64,000 nt of DNA from Nocardioides alpinus (GTDB taxonomy: Bacteria; Actinomycetota; Actinomycetes; Propionibacteriales; Nocardioidaceae): NCBI RefSeq assembly GCF_900112035.1, contig NZ_FOKC01000001.1:992001-1056000 (forward strand), written 5' to 3'. Under the pieces are notes generated by a model. The model was not told the DNA's origin. It saw only the letters and a list, made by a program, of their open reading frames with translations, and did no database searches. A program made the translations under genes and the position numbers. Of the stretch, positions 7,008 to 14,662 are shown piece after piece (positions within the stretch are counted from its first letter, which is position 1; the number at the start of each line of letters is the position of its first letter).

Positions 7008-7568
7008 GTGCCCTCCTCCATCAACCCCGACATCGCCGGCCTCCGTGCGCTGAGCCACCCGGTCCGCCTGCGGATGCTCGGCCTGCTGCGCACCGAGGGA
7101 CCGGCCACCGCGACCACGCTCGCCGCACGCCTCGACCTCAACACCGGCGCGACGTCCTACCACCTGCGCCAGCTCGCGCAGCACGGCTTCATCGAGGAGG
7201 ACACCGAGCGGGGCAACGCTCGCGACCGGTGGTGGCGCGCCGCGCACGACAGCACCCGCACCGACGTCCGCACCCGCGAGGACGGTGGCGAGGACGTCGA
7301 GGCCTACCTGATGACCGTGGCCCAGCTGTACGGCGACCGGCTGCGCGCCGCCGTCGCCGAGATGGCCTTCCTGCCCGAGCCGTGGCGCGCCGTCGGCACC
7401 CTCAGCGACTGGGAGGTGCGTCTCACGCCCGCACGCGCCGACGCGCTGGTGCAGGAGCTCGTCCGACTCATCGAGTCGGCCGAGGAGTCCGAGGACCCCG
7501 ACGCAGCGCCCTTCGCGATCAACCTCAACGCCTTCGTGCGGCCGGGACAGGCCTGGGGCGAGGAATGA
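7008..7568 (+). CDS. ArsR-like winged-helix transcriptional regulator
   Basis: A 186-residue protein with an N-terminal winged HTH: LRALSHPVRLRMLGLLR at residues 12-28, ATTLAARLDLNTGATSYHLRQL as recognition region, then FIEEDTERG and RWWRAAHD as wing, as in helix_turn_helix domain regulators of the ArsR family. The C-terminal half is acidic and has no recognised ligand motif or metal-binding cysteines. The gene overlaps the following MFS gene by 4 bases (ATGA), so it very likely controls that transporter and itself. The GTG start lies 6 bases after TAGCGT, indicating leaderless initiation. Confidence 0.88.
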   Translation: MPSSINPDIAGLRALSHPVRLRMLGLLRTEGPATATTLAARLDLNTGATSYHLRQLAQHGFIEEDTERGNARDRWWRAAHDSTRTDVRTREDGGEDVEAYLMTVAQLYGDRLRAAVAEMAFLPEPWRAVGTLSDWEVRLTPARADALVQELVRLIESAEESEDPDAAPFAINLNAFVRPGQAWGEE

Positions 7569-8833
7569 CCCGGCGTACGCCGGTCGTCGGAGGCCTCGTC
7601 GCCGAGGGCATCTCCTTCCTCGGCACGCGGATCTCGATGATCGCGATCCCGTGGTTCGTGCTGTCGACGACCGGCTCGGCCACCCAGACCGGTCTGGTCG
7701 CCGCCGCGGAGATCACGCCGCTCGTGCTGTTCAAGGCGCTGGGCGGACCGCTGCTCGACCGGGTGGGACCGCGTCGGGTGACGCTGGCCTGCGACCTGCT
7801 CTCGGCGCTCGTCGTCGCCTCGATCCCGCTCCTGCACGGCCTCGGCATGCTGGGCTTCCCGACGTTGCTCGTGCTCGTCGCGGTGGCCGGCGCGCTCCGC
7901 GGCCCCGGCGACGCGGGCAAGGCCGCGATGACACCCGAGATCGCCCGGGTCGCCGGCTGGTCGCTCGAACGGGTCTCCGGTCTCGCTTCCGCCGTCGAGC
8001 GCACCTCGACGATGGGCGGGGCGGCGCTCGCCGGGCTGCTGGTGGCGACGGTCGGCGCGACGAACGCGCTCTACGTCGATGCCGCGTCCTTCCTCCTCTC
8101 CTTCCTGGTGTTCGCCGTCGCCACGACCGGTCTCGGGCGCCCCGTGCCCGCGGCCGTCGGCGCCGGCTCCACGTCGTACGTCGTGGAGCTGCGGCAGGGG
8201 TGGGAATTCCTGCGCACCGAGCCGGTGCTGATCGCGATCTGCGCCATGGTCGCGGTGACCAACCTCGTCGACCAGGCCTACAGCGCGGTGCTGGCGCCAG
8301 TGTGGGCGAAGGAGTCGGGCGCCGGCGTCGCCGTGCTCGGCAGCCTCTTCGCGGTGATGAGCGGCGCCTCGGTGATCGGCGCGCTGACCGCGGCCCGGTG
8401 GGGCGAGACGCTGCCGCGCTTCCGGACGTACGTCATCGCGTTCCTCGTCTGCGGGGCCCCGCGCTTCGTCGTGATGGCGCTGGAGTCGCCGATCTGGGCG
8501 GTCTTCGCGGTGACGGCGGTCGCGGGGGTGGCGTCGGGCTTCCTCAACCCGATCCTCGGCGCGGTGATCCTGGAGCGGATCCCGGCACCCCTCCTGGGGC
8601 GGGTCTCGTCGCTCAACACCGCGATCTGCTGGTCGCTGATGCCGCTCGGTGGGGTGCTAGGCGGCCTGGCGGTCGCCGGGCTGGGCCTCTCGCCGGCGCT
8701 GCTGATCGCCGGGGCGGCGTACTTCGTCACCACGATGGCGCCGACGCGGGTGCCGTCCTTCCGGCAGATGGACCGGGCACCCGCCACAGACACGCGGACC
8801 ATGGTCAGCCCGTCGGTGCACCCGCCGGCGTGA
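7565..8833 (+). CDS. MFS transporter
   Basis: A 422-residue inner-membrane protein with about 12 hydrophobic segments. The first helix region (GLVAEGISFLGTRISMIAIPW) and the loop GGPLLDRVGPRRV between helices 2 and 3 are typical of the MFS drug-exporter-like group (cf. MFS_3/enterobactin exporter types). It is translationally coupled to the preceding HTH regulator through a 4-base overlap, suggesting regulator-controlled efflux of a small molecule. The substrate is unknown. The C-terminus is short and Ser/Pro-rich. It converges on the aminotransferase gene with a 43-base gap. Confidence 0.88.
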   Translation: MTRRTPVVGGLVAEGISFLGTRISMIAIPWFVLSTTGSATQTGLVAAAEITPLVLFKALGGPLLDRVGPRRVTLACDLLSALVVASIPLLHGLGMLGFPTLLVLVAVAGALRGPGDAGKAAMTPEIARVAGWSLERVSGLASAVERTSTMGGAALAGLLVATVGATNALYVDAASFLLSFLVFAVATTGLGRPVPAAVGAGSTSYVVELRQGWEFLRTEPVLIAICAMVAVTNLVDQAYSAVLAPVWAKESGAGVAVLGSLFAVMSGASVIGALTAARWGETLPRFRTYVIAFLVCGAPRFVVMALESPIWAVFAVTAVAGVASGFLNPILGAVILERIPAPLLGRVSSLNTAICWSLMPLGGVLGGLAVAGLGLSPALLIAGAAYFVTTMAPTRVPSFRQMDRAPATDTRTMVSPSVHPPA

Positions 8834-8876
8834 AGTTCACTGGCCAATCGACCCATGTCCGCGTGTCTACGACGGC

Positions 8877-9956
8877 TCAGGAGGCGAAGCGGGCTGCTAC
8901 CTCGACCACGCGGTCGAACGCCTCGGCCTCACCGATGCTGACGCGTACGCCGTCGCCGGCGAAGGGCCGCACCGAGATCCCCGCCTCACCGCAGGCCGCC
9001 GCGAAGTCGAGGGCCTGCTCACCGAGCGGGAACCACACGAAGTTGCCCTGCGCGTCGGGGAGCTCCCAGCCGACCTCACGGAGCCGGGCGAGCAGGTCCG
9101 CCCGTCGCGCGACCAGGTCCTCGACGCGCTCGAAGAGCTCCGCGCGCGCGGACAGCGACGCGATCGCCGCGGCCTGGGCGACGTGGCTGACACCGAACGG
9201 CAGCGAGACCGCGCGCAGCGCGCCGGCCAGCGGCGCCGGCGCGACGGCGTACCCGACCCGGAAGCCCGCGAGACCGTAGGCCTTGGAGAAGGTGCGCGTC
9301 AGCACGACGTTGTCGTGGCGCTGGTAGGTCGCGATGCCGTCGATGGCGTCGTCCATCCGGACGAACTCCAGGTAGGCCTCGTCGACCACGACGACCACGT
9401 GCGAGGGCACCTTCGCGATGAAGGCGTCGAGCTCCGACTGCGTGACCGCCGGACCGGTGGGGTTGTTGGGCGTGCAGACGATGACGACCTTGGTGCGGTC
9501 GGTGATCGCCGCGGCCATCGCGTCGAGGTCGTGGCGGCCGTCGGCCGTCACCGGCACCTGGACGCTCGTCGCTCCGCCGGAGGTGACGGCGATCGGGTAG
9601 GCCTCGAAGGAGCGCCAGGCGTAGACGACCTCGTCGCCGGGGTCGCAGAAGGCGTTCACGAGCTGGTAGATCAGCGCGACTGAGCCCGTCGCCGCCGCCA
9701 GGTCCTCGGTCGGCACCCCCATCGCCTCGCCGAGCGCGGCGTAGAGGGCGGTGCTGCCCATGTCGGGGTAGCGGTTCATCTGCGCCGCCGCCTCCGCGGC
9801 CGCCTCGAGCACGCCGGGCAGCGGCGGGTAGGGGTTCTCGTTGGACGACAGCTTGTAGGACGTCAGCCCGGGTCGGGCGACGGGCGGCTTGCCGGCGACG
9901 TACGTCGGGATGGCGAGCACGTTGGGCCGGGGCTGGGGAGTCGAGGACGGAGCCAT
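8877..9956 (-). CDS. hisC: Histidinol-phosphate / aromatic amino acid aminotransferase
   Basis: A 359-residue class I/II PLP-dependent aminotransferase. Visible signatures: SSNENPYPP near the N-terminus, TPNNPTGP, DEAYLEF and FSKAYGLAGFRVGY, where the Lys of SKAYG binds PLP. Length and motifs match HisC and its actinobacterial paralogue Pat (phenylalanine/aromatic aminotransferase). It stands alone, outside any his operon, which favours the Pat/ArAT role, but sequence alone cannot decide. TAAGGT lies 6 bases before the ATG at 9956, so the transcript is probably leaderless. Confidence 0.9.
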   Translation of the reverse strand: MAPSSTPQPRPNVLAIPTYVAGKPPVARPGLTSYKLSSNENPYPPLPGVLEAAAEAAAQMNRYPDMGSTALYAALGEAMGVPTEDLAAATGSVALIYQLVNAFCDPGDEVVYAWRSFEAYPIAVTSGGATSVQVPVTADGRHDLDAMAAAITDRTKVVIVCTPNNPTGPAVTQSELDAFIAKVPSHVVVVVDEAYLEFVRMDDAIDGIATYQRHDNVVLTRTFSKAYGLAGFRVGYAVAPAPLAGALRAVSLPFGVSHVAQAAAIASLSARAELFERVEDLVARRADLLARLREVGWELPDAQGNFVWFPLGEQALDFAAACGEAGISVRPFAGDGVRVSIGEAEAFDRVVEVAARFAS

Positions 9957-9965
9957 GCCCCGACC

Positions 9966-10526
9966 TTAGTGAGCCGGTTTCCTCCCCCGCCACGGGCGGG
10001 TGAGCGGCAGCAGGAGCACTCCGATGACGAAGCCCACACCGGCACCGAGGATGTTGTCGACCATGTCGGTGACGTCGCAGGCGCGGTCGATGCGGGCCAG
10101 CTGGAGCTGGAGGAGCTCGACGGCCACGCTGTAGGCCGCCAGCAGGGCCAGCCCGAGGGGCGCGAGCACCACCCCCGACCACCAGCGCCCGACGGCGAGC
10201 ACGAGGAACATCCCGGCCGGCACGAAGAGCAGCACGTTGAGGGTGCGCTGGTCGAGCCCGAGCCCCTCGAACGCCGCCCCGTTGGGACCGCCGTAGTCCC
10301 ACGAGCAGGAGTTACTGCGGGTCTCGGCGGGGACGATCCCGACGCCCGCGCGGGTCGGGACGAGCGTCGCGACCGCGATCGCGGTCAGCGACCAGAGCAG
10401 CCCCGCGAGAGCCACCGCCGTAACGGTGCCGACCCGTGCGCGCAGGGCCATCCCGAGGAGGGTCGAGAGGACGCCGGCGGCCAGGACGCCGAGAACCATC
10501 ACGCCCGTCCCGCCGATCGTGATCAT
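9966..10526 (-). CDS. VanZ-family membrane protein
   Basis: A 186-residue protein with about five hydrophobic segments. The second half shows the VanZ-like pattern: LNVLLFVPAGMFL, then SVAVELLQL and the ending segment CDVTDMVDNILGAGVGFVIG. VanZ itself gives low-level teicoplanin resistance; most relatives have no known role. Between the first two and later helices lies a loop with NSCSWDYGG. TAACCT is placed 6 bases before the ATG, so expression is probably leaderless. The gene lies 9 bases upstream of the aminotransferase start, which has its own -10 element within this gene's 3' end. Confidence 0.85.
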   Translation of the reverse strand: MITIGGTGVMVLGVLAAGVLSTLLGMALRARVGTVTAVALAGLLWSLTAIAVATLVPTRAGVGIVPAETRSNSCSWDYGGPNGAAFEGLGLDQRTLNVLLFVPAGMFLVLAVGRWWSGVVLAPLGLALLAAYSVAVELLQLQLARIDRACDVTDMVDNILGAGVGFVIGVLLLPLTRPWRGRKPAH

Positions 10527-10552
10527 CCGGCGAGGTTAACGACCCGCGGTTC

Positions 10553-10649
10553 GCTGGTTGAGCAGGGCGCCCCGTCGCCCGTGTCGCACCTGGACACGCA
10601 GAGGACCCTGGGTTTCGACACGCTCGCTGGCGCTCGCTGCTCAACCGGC
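10553..10649. repeat. Palindromic intergenic repeat (REP-like)
   Basis: Imperfect 13-base arms (10553-10565 and 10637-10649, one mismatch, core GGTTGAGCAG) bracket about 70 bases that include GTTTCGACACGCTCGCTGG and a tandem CGCTCGCTG. Elements with this GGTTTCGACACGCTCGCT..CTCAACC signature are, from memory, scattered through Nocardioides genomes. It fills the gap between two divergent genes. Confidence 0.55.
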
Positions 10650-10678
10650 GGAGTCCTCGACCAGCGCGCGGCGCGCGC

Positions 10679-10684
10679 TAATGT
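10679..10684 (+). promoter_or_regulatory. Leaderless -10 element for the holin-like gene
   Basis: TAATGT is followed by exactly 6 bases and the ATG at 10691, with no ribosome binding site. Confidence 0.55.
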
Positions 10685-10690
10685 CACGGT

Positions 10691-11080
10691 ATGCGCTTCG
10701 TGACGTGGTTGCTCACCTACGCCGCCGGACTGGCTCTCGCCGCCCAGCTCCTCGACGGGATCTTCTTCGACGGTCCCGACTCCGGGCAGGCCGAGCTGCA
10801 GGAGAAGGTCCTGCCGCTGCTGTTCGTGGCGCTGATCCTCGGACTGGTGTCGACCTTCATCGAGCCGGTGATCAAGCTGCTGTCGCTCCCCTTCATCATC
10901 CTCACGCTCGGCTTCCTGCTGCTGGTCATCAACGCGCTGATGCTGATGCTGACCGCGCGGCTCGCCGACGCCTTCGACCTCGGCTTCCACGTCGACGGCT
11001 TCTGGGACGCGCTCGTGGGCTCGCTCATCATCACCATCGTCGGCTGGGGCGTCCGGACGGCGCTGCCGGCTCGGGACTGA
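10691..11080 (+). CDS. Phage holin family protein (superfamily IV, 4 TMS)
   Basis: A 129-residue membrane protein with four hydrophobic segments separated by short loops: residues about 3-21, 40-60, 65-95 and 110-125. It matches the widespread actinobacterial 'mycobacterial 4 TMS holin' family (PF04020-like): an FVALILGLVSTFIEPVIKLLSLP core followed by the LTLGFLLLVINALMLMLTA helix. Despite the name these are chromosomal proteins, and no phage genes are nearby. The role is unknown. It is the first gene of a short run leading to the tyrosine phosphatase 5 bases downstream. Confidence 0.85.
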   Translation: MRFVTWLLTYAAGLALAAQLLDGIFFDGPDSGQAELQEKVLPLLFVALILGLVSTFIEPVIKLLSLPFIILTLGFLLLVINALMLMLTARLADAFDLGFHVDGFWDALVGSLIITIVGWGVRTALPARD

Positions 11081-11085
11081 CCCGG

Positions 11086-11598
11086 GTGCCGACCCTTCCT
11101 CCCCCTCTCAGGGCGGGCCGCTACCGCATCGCCGTGGTCTGCCTGGGCAACATCTGCCGCTCCCCGATGGCGCACGTCGTCCTCGAGAGCCGGCTCGCCG
11201 ACGCCAGACTCGACGACCGGGTCGAGGTCGCCTCGTCCGGGACCGGCGGCTGGCACGTCGGCCACCCGATGGATCCGCGGGCGGCAGCGACGCTCGCCGC
11301 CGCCGACTACGACCCGAGCCGTCACCGGGCCCAGCAGTACGACACCTCCTGGCCCACGGCGTACGACGTCGTGCTGGTCATGGACGAGTCCAACCTCGCC
11401 GACGTGGGCGGGCGCACGGACCGCGTGGGGCTGTTCCGCGACTTCGATCCGACCGATCCGGGCGCCGCGGTCCCGGACCCGTACTACGGTGGGGACGACG
11501 GGTTCGAGGAGGTGCTGGCGATGGTCGAGCGCACGAGCGATGCGATCGTGGCGGCGCTGGCCGACACGCTGCGCACCCCCGTCGAGGGACTCGACTGA
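11086..11598 (+). CDS. Low-molecular-weight protein-tyrosine phosphatase
   Basis: A 170-residue cytosolic phosphatase. The P-loop CLGNICRSP gives the C-X5-R catalytic signature (Cys19, Arg25), and VPDPYYGG near residue 130 supplies the general-acid Asp. Length is typical. The GTG start at 11086 follows the preceding gene by 5 bases; the next gene starts on the last base of its stop codon (TGATG), so the two are translationally coupled. Such enzymes often regulate polysaccharide export, but here the partner is a fructosamine-kinase family protein and the polysaccharide locus is 9 kb away. Confidence 0.92.
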   Translation: MPTLPPPLRAGRYRIAVVCLGNICRSPMAHVVLESRLADARLDDRVEVASSGTGGWHVGHPMDPRAAATLAAADYDPSRHRAQQYDTSWPTAYDVVLVMDESNLADVGGRTDRVGLFRDFDPTDPGAAVPDPYYGGDDGFEEVLAMVERTSDAIVAALADTLRTPVEGLD

Positions 11599-12461
11599 TG
11601 GCTCGTCAGCCGCTCATCGCCAAGCGGGCCGAGGAGCTCCTCGGCTCGTCCGTGGTCGCCACCGCGCCGGTCGCCGGAGGCGACATCGCCACCGCCACGC
11701 GGCTCCGGCTGTCCAGCGGGCAGACCGCGCTGATGAAGACCCTGCCGCACGCTCCGGAGGGGTTCTTCGAGAGCGAGGCGGCCGGGCTGGCCTGGCTGTC
11801 GGAGGTCGACGGCGGCCTCCCGCTGCCCGAGGTGCTCGCGGCGGCGAGCGACTGCCTGATCCTGGCGTGGATCGAGCCGAGCTCGAAGACGCCCGTCGAG
11901 GCCGCGGTCGCCTTCGGCCAGCAGCTCGCCACCACCCACGCCGCCGGCGCCGACGGCTGGGGCCTCGACCACGACGGCTACATCGGCCGGCTCCCGCTGC
12001 CCAACAAGACGGCCGGCTCGTGGGCGGAGTTCTACGCCGTCCGACGGGTGCTCCCCTACCTCAAGCTCGCCCGCGACCGCGCGGCGATCACCGACGGGGA
12101 CGCTGCGGCGGTCGAGGCGGTCGTCGGTCGGTTCACCGAGCTGATCCCCGACGAGGCGCCCGCCCGCCTGCACGGCGACCTGTGGAACGGCAACTGCGTC
12201 TGGGGCCACGACCTCGCCCTCCACGTCATCGACCCGGCGGCGTACGGGGGGCACCGCGAGGTCGACCTCGCGATGCTCCACCTCTTCGGCCTCACCCACC
12301 TGCCGCGGGTGATGGCGGCCTACGACGAGGCGTACCCGCTCGCCGACGGCTGGGAGGACCGGCTCGGCCTCCACCAGCTGTTCCCGCTGCTCGTGCACGC
12401 CTGCATGTTCGGCGGCAGCTACGGCGCCCGCGCCGGGACGATCGCGGCGCGCTACCTCTGA
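11598..12461 (+). CDS. Fructosamine kinase family protein
   Basis: A 287-residue member of the fructosamine/ketosamine-3-kinase family, which phosphorylates sugars attached to amino groups so that the adduct breaks down. The kinase-like catalytic loop is seen as ARLHGDLWNGNC (residues about 190-201), followed by the Mg-binding equivalent HVIDPAAYGGHREVDLAM. An N-terminal ATP-binding lobe contains GGDIATATRL and MKTLP. Coupling with a low-molecular-weight tyrosine phosphatase is a recurrent actinobacterial pairing and fits repair of glycated protein, since phosphatase-linked deglycation pairs occur in other bacteria; this functional link is inference. Confidence 0.9.
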   Translation: MARQPLIAKRAEELLGSSVVATAPVAGGDIATATRLRLSSGQTALMKTLPHAPEGFFESEAAGLAWLSEVDGGLPLPEVLAAASDCLILAWIEPSSKTPVEAAVAFGQQLATTHAAGADGWGLDHDGYIGRLPLPNKTAGSWAEFYAVRRVLPYLKLARDRAAITDGDAAAVEAVVGRFTELIPDEAPARLHGDLWNGNCVWGHDLALHVIDPAAYGGHREVDLAMLHLFGLTHLPRVMAAYDEAYPLADGWEDRLGLHQLFPLLVHACMFGGSYGARAGTIAARYL

Positions 12462-12463
12462 CC

Positions 12464-12480
12464 TTCAGGCTTCCCTCAGG
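12464..12480 (+). promoter_or_regulatory. Direct repeat upstream of the response regulator (MprA-box-like)
   Basis: TTCAGG (12464-12469) and CTCAGG (12475-12480) are spaced 11 bases apart, one helical turn, as in OmpR/PhoB-family boxes. They sit 22-38 bases upstream of the GTG start, next to a CATCCT -10-like element placed 6 bases before it. Autoregulation is likely. Confidence 0.5.
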
Positions 12481-12501
12481 GGCGACTGGCATCCTTGACA
12501 G

Positions 12502-13197
12502 GTGCCTGACCCCAAGCCCCGCGTGCTGGTCGTCGACGACGACCGCGCCGTGCGTGACTCGCTGCGTCGCTCGCTCGAGTTCAACGGCTACGAGGTCGTG
12601 CTCGCCGGTGACGGCGCCGAGGGCCTGGTCGCGGTCGGGTCGCACCACCCCGACGTCGTGGTGATCGACGTGATGATGCCGCGACTCGACGGCATCGAGA
12701 CCACGCGGGCACTGCGCGCCTCCGGCAACGACGTACCGATCCTCGTGCTCACCGCCCGCGACGCCGTCGGGGACCGCGTCGAGGGCCTCGACGCGGGCGC
12801 CGACGACTACCTCACCAAGCCCTTCGCGCTCGAGGAGCTGCTGGCCCGCCTGCGTGCGCTGCTGCGCCGCGTCGTCCCGGACGCCGAGGGCGAGAGCGAG
12901 GTGCTGGCGTTCGCCGACCTGACGATGGACGTCTCGAGCCGCGACGTCTCGCGGTCGGGACGAGCGATCGAGCTCACCCGCACCGAGTTCACCCTGCTCG
13001 AGATGTTCCTGCGGCGCCCCCGCCGCGTCCTCGACCGCTCCTTCATCCTGGAGGAGGTCTGGGGCTACGACTTCCCGACCAGCGCCAACTCGCTGGAGGT
13101 CTACGTCGGCTACCTGCGCCGCAAGACCGAGGCCGAGGGCGAGCCGCGGCTGATCCAGACGGTGCGGGGCGTCGGCTACGTGCTGAAGGAATCATGA
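12502..13197 (+). CDS. MprA-like OmpR-family response regulator
   Basis: A 231-residue two-domain regulator. The receiver domain has the acidic pair VDDDRAVRD, the phospho-acceptor Asp56 ([13 protein letters not shown]), the conserved Thr in LTARD and Lys in YLTKPF. The C-terminal winged helix (residues about 130-228) has [17 protein letters not shown] and the [23 protein letters not shown] recognition segment, which closely recalls mycobacterial MprA. The cognate kinase follows after 22 bases. A helical-turn direct repeat upstream may be its own binding site. It probably senses envelope stress as in MprAB, by analogy. Confidence 0.9.
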   Translation: MPDPKPRVLVVDDDRAVRDSLRRSLEFNGYEVVLAGDGAEGLVAVGSHHPDVVVIDVMMPRLDGIETTRALRASGNDVPILVLTARDAVGDRVEGLDAGADDYLTKPFALEELLARLRALLRRVVPDAEGESEVLAFADLTMDVSSRDVSRSGRAIELTRTEFTLLEMFLRRPRRVLDRSFILEEVWGYDFPTSANSLEVYVGYLRRKTEAEGEPRLIQTVRGVGYVLKES

Positions 13198-13219
13198 CCG
13201 CGCTCGCGAGGGTCGGCTC

Positions 13220-14611
13220 GTGAAGGCGGCCACCGACCTGACCGGCGGGCGCTGGCACTACCGGCGCTCCCTGGCCTCGCGGGTGGCCGTCCTCACCACG
13301 CTCGTCGTGGGAGTCACGATCGCGATCCTGGCGGCCACCGCGTTCGTGGTGATGCGCCAGCAGCTGATGAGCTCGCTCGACCAGTCGCTGCTCAACCGCG
13401 CACACAAGGCGACCTCCAACTCCGCGCTCTCCAAGCTCACCGTCCGGGGCGTCCCGCCGTGGGTGCTGGGCGCCGCCGACGTCCGCGTCATCATCGTGAC
13501 GGCCGAGGGCGCGGCGGGCACCGACATCCCCGACTTCCGCCTCGGCCAGCCCGAGTACGCCGTGGTGACGGGTCAGCGGGAGTCCTACGTGCGGACGCTG
13601 GTCACCGACGAGGGCGAGCGGTTCCGTGTCGCCACCGTGCAGGCAGGCAGCGGCCAGGCGCTGGTCCTCGCCCAACCCCTGGCGCCCAACGACCGCACCC
13701 TCGAGAAGCTCGGCGGCGTGCTCTTCGTCTTCGGCGTGCTCGGCGTGCTCGCGGCGCTCCTCGCCGGCTGGCTCGTGGCCCGCAACGGCCTGAGACCCGT
13801 ACGTCGCCTCACGCTCGCGGTCGAGCAGATCGCCGTGACCGAGGACCTGACGCCGCTGCGGATCGAGGGGGACGACGAGGTCGCCCGCCTCGCCACCGCC
13901 TTCAACCAGATGCTTCTCGCGCTCGGCGCCTCGCGCGACCGCCAGCGGCGGCTGGTGGCCGACGCGAGCCACGAGCTGCGTACGCCGCTCACGTCGCTGC
14001 GCACCAACCTCGACCTGCTCCGCCAGGCGGAGGGCAACGCTGCGCTGCCGCCCGAGGCGCGCCTCGAGCTGCTCGACGACGTGCGCGGCCAGATCGAGGA
14101 GCTCAGCGCCCTGGTCGGTGACCTCGTCGAGCTGGCGCGCGACGAGCCGATGACCCGCGGGATCGGGGCGGTCGACCTGGCCGAGGTGGTCGAGCGGGCG
14201 GTGACCCGCGTACGCCGCCGCGCGCACGGGGTGTCCTTCGACGTCGCGCTGGAGCCCTGGCAGGTCGTGGGTGAGTCCGGCAGCCTCGAGCGTGCCGTCA
14301 CCAACCTCCTCGACAACGCCGCCAAGTGGAGCCCCGCCGACGGCACCGTCAGCGTGCGGCTCACCGACGGCGTGCTCGTCGTCGACGACGAGGGGTCCGG
14401 CATCGACGAGGCCGACCGGCCGCACGTCTTCGAGCGCTTCTACCGCTCCGAGGAGTCGCGCGCGATGCCCGGCTCGGGGCTCGGGCTGGCCATCGTGCGG
14501 CAGGTCCTCGACCGCCACGGCGGCCGGATCGAGGTGTCGGAGGCGCCGGGTGGTGGCGCGCGGTTCTCGCTGTGGCTGCCGGGGGTCGCCGCCGCCGTAA
14601 CGCCGGGTTAG
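13220..14611 (+). CDS. MprB-like membrane sensor histidine kinase
   Basis: A 463-residue kinase: transmembrane helix near residues 20-45, extracellular sensor of about 120 residues, second helix near 168-191, HAMP, then dimerisation domain with phospho-acceptor His251 in ASHELRTPLTSL. The ATP lobe has the N box NLLDNAAKWS, G1 DEGSGID, F box VFERFYR and G2 SGLGLAIV. Domain order matches MprB/CutS-type kinases. It starts at GTG 22 bases after the response regulator and is cotranscribed with it. It converges on the PabB gene with a gap of 51 bases. Confidence 0.92.
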   Translation: MKAATDLTGGRWHYRRSLASRVAVLTTLVVGVTIAILAATAFVVMRQQLMSSLDQSLLNRAHKATSNSALSKLTVRGVPPWVLGAADVRVIIVTAEGAAGTDIPDFRLGQPEYAVVTGQRESYVRTLVTDEGERFRVATVQAGSGQALVLAQPLAPNDRTLEKLGGVLFVFGVLGVLAALLAGWLVARNGLRPVRRLTLAVEQIAVTEDLTPLRIEGDDEVARLATAFNQMLLALGASRDRQRRLVADASHELRTPLTSLRTNLDLLRQAEGNAALPPEARLELLDDVRGQIEELSALVGDLVELARDEPMTRGIGAVDLAEVVERAVTRVRRRAHGVSFDVALEPWQVVGESGSLERAVTNLLDNAAKWSPADGTVSVRLTDGVLVVDDEGSGIDEADRPHVFERFYRSEESRAMPGSGLGLAIVRQVLDRHGGRIEVSEAPGGGARFSLWLPGVAAAVTPG

Positions 14612-14662
14612 TGCGACCACCCACTCCCATGCATCAGGGTTGGTAGAGCCCCTCACCGGGCG

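Noticed and set aside
10691..11080. Holin-like gene as a sign of a prophage
   Set aside because: The family is common as a chromosomal protein; no lysin, capsid or integrase gene is nearby.
11086..11598. Tyrosine phosphatase as a regulator of the polysaccharide locus
   Set aside because: It is 9 kb away and coupled to a fructosamine-kinase family gene; no tyrosine kinase is near.
13043..14656. Long open frame antisense to the histidine kinase gene
   Set aside because: High-GC codon bias makes long antisense frames; its translation is His/Gly/Arg/Ala-rich with no motif, and the sense strand has complete kinase motifs.
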